Source: Aliishimia ponticola (GTDB taxonomy: Bacteria; Pseudomonadota; Alphaproteobacteria; Rhodobacterales; Rhodobacteraceae). Taken from it: DNA of 64,000 bases. Of this stretch, positions 20,306 to 28,906 are shown in pieces. The notes beneath the pieces were generated by a model. That model saw only the letters and a list, made by a program, of their open reading frames with translations. It was not told the origin of the DNA and made no database searches. Numbering within the stretch: position 1 is the first letter of the stretch; each line of letters opens with the position of its first letter. The DNA is taken from assembly GCF_004803475.1 (NCBI RefSeq), contig NZ_SRKY01000001.1, forward strand, positions 62,001 to 126,000, written 5' to 3'. The position numbers were made by a program, and so were the translations under genes.

Positions 20306-22990
20306 ATGACCACGCTGAACTCGCTGGTTCTGGTCTGCCTTGCCTATGTCGCCTTCCTGTTCGCGGTCGCCTTCGCGGCGGAACGCGCCGCGGTGCGGGG
20401 CAGTCGGCAATGGCTGCGCGCGCCGCTGATCTATACGCTGTCACTGTCGATCTACTGCACCGCCTGGACATTCTACGGGGCGGTTGGCTATGCGGCGCGG
20501 TCCGGGATGGAATTCGTGACGATCTATCTGGGGCCAAGCCTTGTGATGTTCGGCTGGCTTTGGGTGCTGCGCAAGCTGGTGCGGATCGGGCGCACGCATA
20601 AGGTCACGTCTATTGCTGACCTCATTTCCTCGCGCTTTGGCAAGTCCAACACGCTGGCGGTTCTGGTCACGCTGGTCGCGGTCATCGGGGTCACGCCCTA
20701 CATCGCGCTGCAACTGCAATCGGTGACGCTGTCACTCGCCATCTTTGCCGAGCTTGATCCGGGCGGAGAGCCGTTAAACAAGGGCCCGGCGGCGTTCTGG
20801 ATTTCCTTTGGGCTGATCCTTTTCACCATGCTGTTCGGCACCCGCAACCTTAATGCCAATGAACGCCAGCACGGCATCGTCATCGCGATCGCGGTCGAGG
20901 CCGTCGTCAAGCTGGTCGCACTGCTGGCTGTCGGGGCGTTCGTGGTCTGGGGCATGGCTGGCGGCGTGGGCGAGATGATGCAGCGCATCGACCAATCCAG
21001 CATCGCCGAATGGCGGGTCGAACGCGGGCGCTGGGCCACGGTCACCTTCCTTGCCGCCGCAGCCTTCCTGTGCCTGCCGCGCATGTTTCAGGTGCTGGTG
21101 GTCGAAAATGATGATGACCGGCAACTGGAAACCGCGTCCTGGCTCTTTCCGCTTTATCTGTTCGCGATGAGCCTTTTCGTCGTACCGATCGCGGTCATGG
21201 GGTTGGAGATGCTGCCCGAGTCCAACCCGGATCTCTATGTTCTGACGCTGCCGCTGCTGCTTGAAAAGGATGCACTTGCGGTCCTGGCCTTTCTGGGCGG
21301 CTTTTCATCGGCAACGTCTATGGTGATCGTCGCCAGCCTTGCGTTGGCCACCATGGTTTCCAACCATATCGTGATGCCGATCTGGCTGTCGCTGCATGGG
21401 GAGGGGGCCTCTGTCTCGGGCGATGTGCGCCACGTGGTCATCACCGCGCGGCGCCTGTCGATCATGTTCATCATCGGCCTTGGCTATATTTACTTCCGGA
21501 TTTCCGGCGGATCGGCGGCGCTGGCTTCCATCGGCATGATCTCCTTCGCGGGGGTGGCGCAGTTTCTGCCCGCGATGATCGGCGGCATCTTCTGGCGTGG
21601 CGGCACGCGGGCCGGGGCGCTGGCGGCGGTCAGTGTCGGCTTCGTGATCTGGGTCTGGACGATGCTGTTGCCCTCTTTCGGAGCGGGCGGATTGCTGACA
21701 CCGCAAGTGCTGGCCGAAGGGCCGTGGGGCATCCGCGCCCTGCGCCCGCAAGCCCTGTTCGGGTTCGAAGCGCTCGATTCCACGGTCCATGCAGTCTGGT
21801 GGAGCCTGTCTCTCAACTTCCTGACCTTCTGGTGCGTGTCCATCTTCACCTTCCCAAGGCCGCTGGAGCGGCTGCAGGGCGCGCAGATGGTCAATGTCTT
21901 CGACCGTGCCGGGGGCACCACGCGCGGCTGGTCGGCCACCGCAGCGCAAAGCGAAGACCTGCTGATCATGGCGCAGCGTATCCTTGGCCCGGAGGAAGCG
22001 CGCACACTGTTCCGGCAAGAAGCCAGCGCGCAGGGCTATTCGGGCAACCTGCCTGACCCGTCGCCGGAATTCCTTCAAAAGCTGGAACGTGAACTGGCTG
22101 CGGCGGTGGGGGCCGCCACGGCGCATGCGATGATCGGGCAGATTGCGGGCGGGCCGGGCATTTCGGTCGAAGACCTGATCGCCGTGGCGGACGAATCCGC
22201 GCAGATTCTGGAATATTCCAACCAGATCGAGGCAAAATCCGCCGAACTCAGCCGCACAGCCCGCCAGTTGAAAGAAGCCAATACCAAGCTGAAGAAGCTG
22301 TCCGTGCAAAAGGACGCTTTCCTGAGCCAGATCAGCCACGAGCTGCGCACGCCGATGACCTCGATCCGCGCGTTCTCCGAGATTTTGCGCGACACCGACG
22401 AGCTTGCGGTGGATGAAAAGACGCGCTTTGCCTCGATCATCCATGACGAGGCGATCCGCCTGACCCGGCTGCTGGACGACCTGCTGGATCTGAGCGTGCT
22501 GGAGAATGGCCAAGTGACGCTGAACCGGCAGGTCGGCTCGCTGGAAACGCTGCTCAATCGCGCGGTGCAGACGGTGCAGCCCGGGGGCGACGGGCCGATG
22601 AAAATCATCCGGCGCCGGATCAATGAACAGGTGCTGCTGCAAACCGATCTGGACCGGCTGACGCAGGTGTTCATCAATCTTGTCTCCAACGCGCAGAAAT
22701 ACTGCGCCGCGCCAAATCCGCGCCTGACGATACAGGCCAACCAGACCGATACCGAGGTGACGATTGATTTCATCGACAACGGAACTGGGATTTCCGAAGC
22801 GGACCAAGCGCTTATCTTCGAGAAATTCTCGCGCCTTGGGGATAGTGACGGGTCCGGCGCTGGGCTTGGGCTGGCGATCTGCGCCGAGATAATGGAACGT
22901 TTGGGCGGCTCCATTCGCTATCTGCCGGGCACTGGCGGCACCGGCTTTCGCGTGACATTGCCAAAGGTTCACGCAATGGCCGCGCAGTAA
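20306..22990 (+). CDS. Sodium:solute symporter-histidine kinase fusion (CbrA-like)
   Basis: 894 residues from the ATG at 20306. The N-terminal about 500 residues form a sodium:solute symporter-type domain with around 13 hydrophobic segments, including GAVGYAARSGMEFVTIYLGP. A linker and coiled coil (about residues 640-680, IEAKSAELSRTARQLKEAN) lead to the kinase: H-box FLSQISHELRTPMTSIRAFSE, N-box INLVSNAQKY, G1 DNGTGISE and G2 GAGLGLAIC. Such proteins couple nutrient sensing or transport to phosphorylation. It is encoded with a small membrane protein and an orphan receiver. Confidence 0.92.
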   Translation: MTTLNSLVLVCLAYVAFLFAVAFAAERAAVRGSRQWLRAPLIYTLSLSIYCTAWTFYGAVGYAARSGMEFVTIYLGPSLVMFGWLWVLRKLVRIGRTHKVTSIADLISSRFGKSNTLAVLVTLVAVIGVTPYIALQLQSVTLSLAIFAELDPGGEPLNKGPAAFWISFGLILFTMLFGTRNLNANERQHGIVIAIAVEAVVKLVALLAVGAFVVWGMAGGVGEMMQRIDQSSIAEWRVERGRWATVTFLAAAAFLCLPRMFQVLVVENDDDRQLETASWLFPLYLFAMSLFVVPIAVMGLEMLPESNPDLYVLTLPLLLEKDALAVLAFLGGFSSATSMVIVASLALATMVSNHIVMPIWLSLHGEGASVSGDVRHVVITARRLSIMFIIGLGYIYFRISGGSAALASIGMISFAGVAQFLPAMIGGIFWRGGTRAGALAAVSVGFVIWVWTMLLPSFGAGGLLTPQVLAEGPWGIRALRPQALFGFEALDSTVHAVWWSLSLNFLTFWCVSIFTFPRPLERLQGAQMVNVFDRAGGTTRGWSATAAQSEDLLIMAQRILGPEEARTLFRQEASAQGYSGNLPDPSPEFLQKLERELAAAVGAATAHAMIGQIAGGPGISVEDLIAVADESAQILEYSNQIEAKSAELSRTARQLKEANTKLKKLSVQKDAFLSQISHELRTPMTSIRAFSEILRDTDELAVDEKTRFASIIHDEAIRLTRLLDDLLDLSVLENGQVTLNRQVGSLETLLNRAVQTVQPGGDGPMKIIRRRINEQVLLQTDLDRLTQVFINLVSNAQKYCAAPNPRLTIQANQTDTEVTIDFIDNGTGISEADQALIFEKFSRLGDSDGSGAGLGLAICAEIMERLGGSIRYLPGTGGTGFRVTLPKVHAMAAQ

Positions 22991-23050
22991 GGCAATCGTA
23001 ACCAACGAGGGTTAAGACCTTCGGCAGGGACGTAGCCTGGCACGGCGGAT

Positions 23051-24322
23051 ATGAGTGATAAGACAGCCAATTCGGCATTGCGCAGGAAAGCGCAAGTAGG
23101 CCAACAGCAATTCGAAGCCCGCGCGATGACGGCTGCGCGGGCTCTACGGGTGACGTTGTCCAAAGTGGCCGAAGATGACCTTGAACTTGCAATGGCGGCC
23201 ATTGGCCTGACAGAGGCGCGGTGCGCGGCTGAAGATGTTCTGGATCAGGTTGGCGACACCACGTTGATGCTGCTGCTCGACACACCCGATCGCGGCCCCG
23301 GCGCGGCGCTGCTTGACAGCGCGCTTGTGGGCGCACTGGTGCAACAGCAGACCATGGGCCGGGTGAGCGAGGTCGCGGAAAACGCGCCGGAACGCGCCCC
23401 GACCAAGACGGATGCGGCCCTTGTGGGGCCAGTGCTGGACGCGATTTTCCAACGCGCAGGCCCGCTGCCCGATACAGAAGCCCAGGTGCAATTGCTGACC
23501 GGCCTGCGTTTTGGCGCGCATCTGCCGTCGGTTCGGCTGATGAAAATGGCGCTTGAGGCACAGCAATACACGCATTTCCGGATCACGATCGATGTCGATG
23601 CGGGTAAGCGGCAGGGCTTTCTTGACCTCTTGCTGCCGCCCGTCCAGAGTTCCGCGCCGAAGAAAACCAGCGCTGAGGAGGCCGGGGAAACCCCCGCGAC
23701 GCTGGAGCCGCTGGTCATGTCGCTGAATGCGCAATTGCAGGTGGCGCTGTGCCGTTTGCGTATGCCGCTTTCAGAACTCGCGTCCCTGTCACCGGGGGAT
23801 ATGCTGAAACTGCCCGAAGGCGTGCTTGAAAATTCCGAGATTCTGACCAATGCGGGCCGTAAGGTCGCGGCTGGCAAGCTGGGCCAGGTCGGCGGACGCC
23901 GCGCGGTGCGGATGACATTGCCGCAGCAGGGCGAGCGCCCGAATGAACGGCGTGCCGCCGATGGGGCCGCTCGCAAGGTCGAGATGACGGATCTTTATGC
24001 CGCCGTCGAAGCCGAAGCGCGCGCCGACGCGGCGATGGCCGCCGCCGAAGCGGGCGATGCAGGCGCGCTGGATGGCGGTCTGGACCTGCCAGATATTCCC
24101 GGCGCTGATCTTGATCTGCCGGGTCTTGGCGATCCCGAACTTGGGATGCCTCCGACCATTGAAGGCAGCGATTTGCCAGACCTGCCGGCATTGCCGGTTC
24201 TTCCCGGTGTCGGTGACGCCGGCGATGCCGGTGCTGCAGGATCGCTTGGCGATTTGCCGGACCTTCCCGATCTGCCTGACTTGCCCGATCTTCCGTCGCT
24301 GCCGGACATCAAGCAAGCCTGA
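23051..24322 (+). CDS. FliM/FliN-type C-terminal (SpoA) domain protein with a long Asp-Leu-Pro tail
   Basis: 423 residues. Residues about 1-190 form an N-terminal part with weak FliM-middle-domain character. Residues about 210-295 contain a SpoA/FliN-like domain (LNAQLQVALCRLRMPLSELASLSPGD followed by LKLPEGVLENSEIL) that in FliM and FliN builds the flagellar C-ring. The last 85 residues are low-complexity, with D-L-P repeats (DLPDLPDLPDLP near the end), acidic and likely disordered. No flagellar genes are nearby. It may be a switch-ring variant, a type III secretion-like component, or an orphan. Codon use matches the neighbours. Confidence 0.75.
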   Translation: MSDKTANSALRRKAQVGQQQFEARAMTAARALRVTLSKVAEDDLELAMAAIGLTEARCAAEDVLDQVGDTTLMLLLDTPDRGPGAALLDSALVGALVQQQTMGRVSEVAENAPERAPTKTDAALVGPVLDAIFQRAGPLPDTEAQVQLLTGLRFGAHLPSVRLMKMALEAQQYTHFRITIDVDAGKRQGFLDLLLPPVQSSAPKKTSAEEAGETPATLEPLVMSLNAQLQVALCRLRMPLSELASLSPGDMLKLPEGVLENSEILTNAGRKVAAGKLGQVGGRRAVRMTLPQQGERPNERRAADGAARKVEMTDLYAAVEAEARADAAMAAAEAGDAGALDGGLDLPDIPGADLDLPGLGDPELGMPPTIEGSDLPDLPALPVLPGVGDAGDAGAAGSLGDLPDLPDLPDLPDLPSLPDIKQA

Positions 24323-24345
24323 TCCCGCAAGAGGGGGGGGCTGCG

Positions 24346-24774
24346 TCACCCTTTGTGGGCGGCGGCCTCCAATGCCGGGCGGATGTTGGACAGATCATAG
24401 CCACCGTTCCGCGCGGCTGCGAGGATGTCATCGGTGTCCATCTCGCCCGCCTGTCCCAACGCCCAACCGATTGTCGACCGCGTCCCCGACGCACAATAGG
24501 CAAGAACCCGCCCCGGCGTCTGGTCAAGGATCGCGCGGTATTTCGCGATCGCTTCGGGCGTGAAGGTCTGATGCGTCAGAGGCAACTCGTGAAAGCTCAA
24601 CCCCGCCGCTTCGGCGGCCGCGCGCAAAGTTGCGGCCTGATGGCTGGGCGGCACTTCCGCATCGGGGCGATTGCAGATCACCGCTTGAAAACCCGCAGCG
24701 GCGATTGCCGGCATGTCCTGCGGATCCAACTGCGGGGCGGCGGAAAACTCGGGGGTGATGTTGCGAATATCCAT
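24346..24774 (-). CDS. TIGR01244-family phosphatase/sulfurtransferase-like protein (Blh N-domain type)
   Basis: 142 residues, dual-specificity-phosphatase-like fold found alone or fused to the beta-lactamase-like hydrolase Blh. Active-site loop YCASGTRS (near residue 95) has the C-x4-R spacing of this family. The N-terminus MDIRNITPEFSAAPQ and the segment ICNRPDAEVPPSH are family-typical. Roles in sulfide or persulfide metabolism are known for related proteins; none can be fixed here. It converges with the FliM-like gene, 23 bp apart. Confidence 0.85.
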   Translation of the reverse strand: MDIRNITPEFSAAPQLDPQDMPAIAAAGFQAVICNRPDAEVPPSHQAATLRAAAEAAGLSFHELPLTHQTFTPEAIAKYRAILDQTPGRVLAYCASGTRSTIGWALGQAGEMDTDDILAAARNGGYDLSNIRPALEAAAHKG

Positions 24775-24992
24775 AACCCGGTCATTACGACGCGCAATTG
24801 CGGCTGTCCAGCGAACGCCCGCTTTTCCGGCACTCGCTTCGATTGCTGCTCAAGATTAGGCGTGAAAACAGGCGACACAACCGCAGATAGCAACTTATAC
24901 TGGTGCTGTCCGCGGCCAAACCGCAGGATGGGAGTATTAAAAAACAGTTCGGCGCGCCGCATGGCCCGGCGAACCATATGGGAGGAATCACA

Positions 24993-25211
24993 ATGTATGA
25001 ACCAGCGCCAAAGGTGACAGACGCCGACCGGCTGGCACGCGAAATCCGTGAAAGCTCTACTGATCGGCGTATTGAGTTACAGCCATTATTCGGCCGCATG
25101 CTGCAAGGGTTGGAGGAGTCCGGAGTTCCAGTTCCGGCCCGCATGCGCAACCTGCATGAACAGCTTCTGGAAGAAGCGATTGAAGCAAAGTTCGACAACC
25201 TGCCGGTCTGA
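24993..25211 (+). CDS. Small conserved-type hypothetical protein
   Basis: 72 residues, starting at ATG 24993 behind a perfect GGAGGA ribosome binding site; a longer frame from 24903 lacks one. Predicted mostly helical, charged, soluble, with no cysteine and no signal peptide. The segment ESGVPVPARMRNLHEQLLEE is faintly like NepR-type anti-sigma regulators, but the match is too weak and no ecfG gene is adjacent. Function unknown. Confidence 0.65.
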   Translation: MYEPAPKVTDADRLAREIRESSTDRRIELQPLFGRMLQGLEESGVPVPARMRNLHEQLLEEAIEAKFDNLPV

Positions 25212-25255
25212 TTTGGCACCGGGCGTCCAAGCCTGCCTGCAACCGGGCGGGTCAA

Positions 25256-25480
25256 TTAGCCAAGTGCAAGCCCCACGGCCAGAAGCATCAAGCCAAGGGC
25301 CGACAGGGCGAGGGCGCCCAGATTGACCGGGACGAGCTTTTGCAAAAGCACGCGCATCTCCGCATCCTCTGTGGTGGTGCGCCGCGCTTTTGCGACCTGA
25401 AGGATGCACCACAGCAGCAGCGCCAATCCGCCAAGGGTCAGTGCCGCGCCGCACCAGATCAAGATCGTGAAAATCGTCAT
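25256..25480 (-). CDS. Small two-span membrane protein
   Basis: 74 residues from the ATG at 25480; the frame upstream to 25528 is not signal-like. Two hydrophobic segments, about residues 4-24 and 50-72, flank a cytoplasmic basic loop (AKARRTTTEDAE). No family recognised. It is divergent from gapR. The strand and frame choice rests on the hydrophobicity pattern, which is unlikely by chance. Confidence 0.6.
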   Translation of the reverse strand: MTIFTILIWCGAALTLGGLALLLWCILQVAKARRTTTEDAEMRVLLQKLVPVNLGALALSALGLMLLAVGLALG

Positions 25481-25621
25481 GCCATATGCCTCCGCGTGGC
25501 GGATAGCGCGCAGGCCCGCGCGGTGCAAGCCAGACGCAGAGGGCGTCGTGCCAAATCCGCTTGAAGCAAGCGCGCAGCGGCGCTAGGTCAGGGGCCTGAT
25601 TGACCCATGGGAGCGCATGCG

Positions 25622-25891
25622 ATGAACGATGTCCTCGAAGATACCAAGCCCGACAGCTACCGCGTGACCGCCGACGAACTGCGCCAGTTCATCGAGCGTT
25701 ACGAGCGTCTGGAACAAGAAAAGAAGGACATTGCAGAGCAGCAGAAAGAGGTCATGGCAGAGGCGAAGGCCCGCGGCTATGACACCAAGGTGATGCGCAA
25801 GGTCGTGGCGCTGCGCAAGCGTGACAAGGACGACATCGCCGAAGAAGAAGCCGTGCTTGAGATGTACAAGGAAGCGCTTGGCATGAGCTAA
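25622..25891 (+). CDS. gapR: GapR-family DNA-binding protein (DUF2312)
   Basis: 89 residues from the ATG at 25622, 8 nt after GGGAG; an upstream ATG at 25607 would add five residues. All-helical: ELRQFIERYERLEQEKKDIAEQQ forms a coiled coil and AKARGYDTKVMRKVVALRKRD is the basic DNA-clamping part. GapR of Caulobacter binds AT-rich and overtwisted DNA, and assists topoisomerases during replication. Length and both blocks match the alphaproteobacterial family. Confidence 0.93.
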   Translation: MNDVLEDTKPDSYRVTADELRQFIERYERLEQEKKDIAEQQKEVMAEAKARGYDTKVMRKVVALRKRDKDDIAEEEAVLEMYKEALGMS

Positions 25892-25903
25892 GCGCACCAC
25901 ATC

Positions 25904-26779
25904 CTAGGGCATGATCAGCGTCACGCCCGGGATGCGCTGCACCTCCAGCATGTCGTCGTCATAGACGGTCGTCATCCGTTCGACCAATTCTTCGGTCCAG
26001 CCGGGCAGGTCGAGTTCCTCTTCGATGGCTTCATCAATGGCGAACTTGTCGAGAAACGCCGCCATGACCCGGCGTTTCTGCATCTCATTCATCGTCGGAT
26101 GCGATTTGAGATAAGCGCGAAAGCGCTGCATTCCTTCGCGCGACATGATGGACGACAGCAGGTCGAACCCACCGATGATCTTCTGGCCCGGCTCCAACCC
26201 GGCCATTTCGCGAATGATTTGCGCCCAAAGCAGCGGCGCATCCTCGTTGCACCAGGTGGTGATCTGGATCTGGGGAAACTCTTCGCGCACCATCATGAAG
26301 AAGTCGGACCAGAGGATTTCCTCAGGCAGAACGCCACCCAGAAAGCCTGCGATATATTCCTTGGGGGACCGGTCGAACGCGGCGGGCAGGAAGGTCGCCG
26401 GATTGCGCATCGCCATGAACATCTCGATCCGGTCATCGGGAAATAGCGTGACGAGGCTTTGCAGCCGTTCGATTGCCTTGGGATAAAGCTGACCGTTATT
26501 CACGGAAGAGCGGGGGGCACCGAAGAAATGCGCGTTCGACAGAATCACCCGTTCGGCGTTTTCCTGATCGAGAATCGCATCCAGAAGCACCTCGCGCGCG
26601 TCCTCGGTCGGTTCCGTCTCCTTCAGGGCGCCGAAGGTCTCGCGCAGCAAACGCCGATAGCGTCCCGGTCCCGGCACAGCCACCCCGCGACGCGAGAAAT
26701 CTTCCTTGTTGCGGAGCAGGCACTTCATCAACCGTTCTTCTTCGGTAAAATGCGCGCCCGTGTGTAAAACAATATGCAT
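25904..26779 (-). CDS. Sulfotransferase-like P-loop protein
   Basis: 291 residues from the ATG at 26779; a longer frame starts at 26818, but the extra residues do not fit. The N-terminus MHIVLHTGAHFTEEERLM resembles the PAPS-binding loop of sulfotransferase-like proteins, where HTG replaces the usual K-T-G-T/S. Later segments (FFGAPRSSVNN, DDRIEMFMAMRNPATFLPAAF) match the 3'-phosphate-binding region (R-N-P). The missing lysine makes catalysis uncertain. It converges with gapR, 12 bp apart. No sulfate-activation genes are nearby. Confidence 0.55.
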   Translation of the reverse strand: MHIVLHTGAHFTEEERLMKCLLRNKEDFSRRGVAVPGPGRYRRLLRETFGALKETEPTEDAREVLLDAILDQENAERVILSNAHFFGAPRSSVNNGQLYPKAIERLQSLVTLFPDDRIEMFMAMRNPATFLPAAFDRSPKEYIAGFLGGVLPEEILWSDFFMMVREEFPQIQITTWCNEDAPLLWAQIIREMAGLEPGQKIIGGFDLLSSIMSREGMQRFRAYLKSHPTMNEMQKRRVMAAFLDKFAIDEAIEEELDLPGWTEELVERMTTVYDDDMLEVQRIPGVTLIMP

Positions 26780-26900
26780 GTAGGTCTGAATCAAGCCTGT
26801 GATTGACCGACTATACAATCTCCGACTGTGGCGACCAGACGCATGGCCACGGTCAGTTGAGGGATGTGACCAATTTGCTGTGCATGATGCATTTTTTGGT

Positions 26901-26930
26901 TTGCAACCCGGCCCACGTTCTTGATATAGC
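26901..26930 (+). promoter_or_regulatory. Likely promoter of tRNA-Thr
   Basis: TTGCAA at 26901-26906 and TATAGC at 26925-26930 with an 18-bp spacer, about 35 bp upstream of the tRNA 5' end. This is a sigma-70-type arrangement. An overlapping alternative -10, GATATA, gives a 16-bp spacer. Confidence 0.5.
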
Positions 26931-26963
26931 GCGCCTACCGCACCGGCGCAGGCCGGAACGGTC

Positions 26964-27039
26964 GCCCCTATAGCTCAGCTGGTAGAGCAACTGATTTGTA
27001 ATCAGTAGGTCCGCGGTTCGAGTCCGTGTGGGGGCACCA
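26964..27039 (+). tRNA. tRNA-Thr (UGU)
   Basis: 76 nt including an encoded CCA. Acceptor GCCCCTA pairs with TGGGGGC, the D-arm is GCTCAGCTGGTAGAGC, the anticodon stem CTGAT/ATCAG flanks the loop TTTGTAA with anticodon TGT, and the T-arm is GGTTCGAGTCC. Its 3' end is the attachment site of the integrative element to its right; integration leaves the tRNA intact because the repeated core restores the end. Confidence 0.97.
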
Positions 27040-27041
27040 TT
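27025..27041. repeat. attL: left 17-bp attachment core
   Basis: CGTGTGGGGGCACCATT, the last part of the tRNA-Thr acceptor and T-stem plus two bases beyond the CCA. Identical copy at 39777-39793 in the same orientation. Confidence 0.9.
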
Positions 27042-27097
27042 ACCTTCCGTCGAAGGCCCTGTTTTCATTGATTAACAAGCTCTTGCGTTGCTGTTTC

Positions 27098-27127
27098 AGG
27101 ACACATTCTGGGACACTTCGAGGACAC
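27098..27127. repeat. Integrase arm-type repeats, left end
   Basis: Three direct copies of RGGACAC (27098, 27110, 27121) just upstream of the integrase start. Spacings of 12 and 11 bp match the triplet at the right end. Likely binding sites for the N-terminal domain of the integrase, and possibly autoregulatory, as they cover its promoter region. Confidence 0.6.
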
Positions 27128-27131
27128 TTGC

Positions 27132-28469
27132 ATGGTCGTGACAATGAAGCTCAAGTATATCGACGAACTTAGTGGAGGCCGGAAAAGGTTCCGCAGGCGC
27201 TGGCCGAAGGATGTGGCCGAGGTCCGGGGGGAAACTGTCTTCCAGAAGCCGCTTAAAGCCCGCTCAGGCCCCGCTATGGTCGCCGAGTGGGAAGTCCTAT
27301 CAGCAGAGTTTGAGGCAATTGTGGCGGCGCACAGGCGTTCTGTGGAGGAGCGAGAGAACATGTCTCCCCGCGCACGCTGGCAGGAAGCTCTGCAGGAAGC
27401 ACAGCGGTTGCTTGAAGGCGCTCACGGCGGTGATGAGTTGGTTCGGCAGGTCTTGGCGGAAGACATTGCACGACACCAAGGTGACCCCATGCTCTATCGG
27501 GCCGTTATCCAGCCCGATGCAGCACCTCCGGCATACACTCTCGCAGATGCTTTCGACCTCTACGCGCGGGAGAAGATCGACGACAGCCAAGGGCGAGGTC
27601 CGAGGAACAGGCTGGCGCGGGTGAGAAAGAAGACCGAGGAAGCGTTGGGCAAGCTGTCCAAGCTGCCGATTGCTGAGCTGCGTAGGCAACATGGCAGGAA
27701 GCTCCTCGGCCACCTCCAAAACTCCAAGACACCCACCGGCAATCCCCTGTCCGCAGGAACAATAAGACGGGAATTGAATACTGTTCGGGCAATTGTCGAG
27801 CTGGCCTTGGTCGAGTTCGATCTGGTTAACAATGTGGCCAATCCCTTCCGCAAGCTGGAAGTCAAAACCAGCGGCGCAGCACCTACGGTTGACCGTAAGG
27901 CCCGCCTTCCGTTGCCCGTGGAGGTCATTGCCAAAGTGCGCGAGCGGCTGTCCCGCAGCAAGCGTCCTGAGCTGCTGTTGATCTGGCGTCTTCTGGAAGG
28001 CACTGGCTGTCGCCCTAGTGAAATCTCTGGGCTTCGGCTTAAGGATGTGAAGATCGATCACGAAACGCCCCACATCCACGTCACATGGCACGAAGACAGA
28101 CGCATCAAGACTGAGGCAAGCCACCGTTTGGTCCCCCTCGCAGGAGATGCTCTGGAAGCCGCTCAAGGGGCCATAAAACTGGCAGAAGGTGAAACCCTAC
28201 TGTTCCCGCACTATGCCCGCGAGGGAGGCGCTGAGCGGCTCTCTGCGGCCATGAACAAGCATGTAAGGGCTGTGACGGATGATAGGCGGCATGTAGTCTA
28301 CAGCCTCCGCCACAACTTCAAGGACAAGCTCATCGAAGCTGGTGCAGACCCCCGGATTGAACACCGTATCATGGGCCATGCGGCAGGGAACCTTGGTGAC
28401 CGCGTGTATGGCAGCGAAGCGGCTTGGCTGAAGGTGGCGGCGGAGGTGGTGCGGAGGGCCGTAGGGTGA
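27132..28469 (+). CDS. Tyrosine-type site-specific integrase
   Basis: 445 residues; catalyses integration and excision of the element at the tRNA-Thr gene. N-terminal arm-binding part (MKLKYIDELSGGRKRFRRR), a core-binding helical domain (about residues 135-240), and the catalytic domain with Arg294 (TGCRPSEISGLRL), Arg393 (YSLRHNF), His416 (MGHAAG) and the nucleophile Tyr426 (RVYGS). The usual first histidine of HxxR is Tyr390, a variant seen in this group. ATG at 27132; an in-frame ATG at 27144 is an alternative start. It abuts the left attachment site. Confidence 0.93.
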   Translation: MVVTMKLKYIDELSGGRKRFRRRWPKDVAEVRGETVFQKPLKARSGPAMVAEWEVLSAEFEAIVAAHRRSVEERENMSPRARWQEALQEAQRLLEGAHGGDELVRQVLAEDIARHQGDPMLYRAVIQPDAAPPAYTLADAFDLYAREKIDDSQGRGPRNRLARVRKKTEEALGKLSKLPIAELRRQHGRKLLGHLQNSKTPTGNPLSAGTIRRELNTVRAIVELALVEFDLVNNVANPFRKLEVKTSGAAPTVDRKARLPLPVEVIAKVRERLSRSKRPELLLIWRLLEGTGCRPSEISGLRLKDVKIDHETPHIHVTWHEDRRIKTEASHRLVPLAGDALEAAQGAIKLAEGETLLFPHYAREGGAERLSAAMNKHVRAVTDDRRHVVYSLRHNFKDKLIEAGADPRIEHRIMGHAAGNLGDRVYGSEAAWLKVAAEVVRRAVG

Positions 28470-28510
28470 TGCCCTGAGGGGCTCTCACAGGCCTGCTAAC
28501 TGTCCCGTAA

Positions 28511-28906
28511 TTGGTCACCGCAGGGCAGAGCCCCATGCGCCCTCTGCGCCTCTTTCTTTGCGTCTCTGTGAGGGTGTCAGCATCAGCTTGCAGCATAGCC
28601 CGCGAGGTACTCCCTTCCAAGCACACCTCACGGCTGGACGAGGCGGAGAAAAGGGTGATCGAAAAGTCCGCCGCTCAGAATGGCGGACTTATTGCACTCT
28701 TCAGAGCACGTCTCCCGCGTGTCTCGATCATCTCTGAGAGCGGGCTCTGCAAGCTGGTGATGCGCAGCGACAAGAAGGAAGCCAAGCAGTTCCAAGATTG
28801 GGTGACCCGCGAAGTCCTCCCTGCCATCCGTAAGACAGGCACCTACACCATACTAGGCGCGAAGAAGACCATCGAGGCACCGAAAAGGCGGGAAATCAAC
28901 ATATAG
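28511..28906 (+). pseudogene. Degenerate BRO-N domain gene
   Basis: The C-terminal half of the frame matches the BRO-N domain (RLDEAEKRVI, ISESGLCKLVMRSDKKEA, QDWVTREVLPAIRKTGTY), closely like the intact gene at 29790. The N-terminal β-hairpin that begins every BRO-N domain is replaced by unrelated hydrophobic sequence, and the frame opens only with TTG; an internal ATG is at 28535. No KilAC domain follows. Probably a remnant of a second antirepressor-type gene. Expression cannot be excluded. Confidence 0.6.

Noticed and set aside
24993-25211. NepR-type anti-sigma factor
   Set aside because: Only a faint similarity around PVPARMRNLHEQL, with no sigma factor or PhyR gene next to it.
26880-27040. 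Further tRNA genes or rRNA around the tRNA-Thr
   Set aside because: No second cloverleaf and no rRNA-like sequence could be found.
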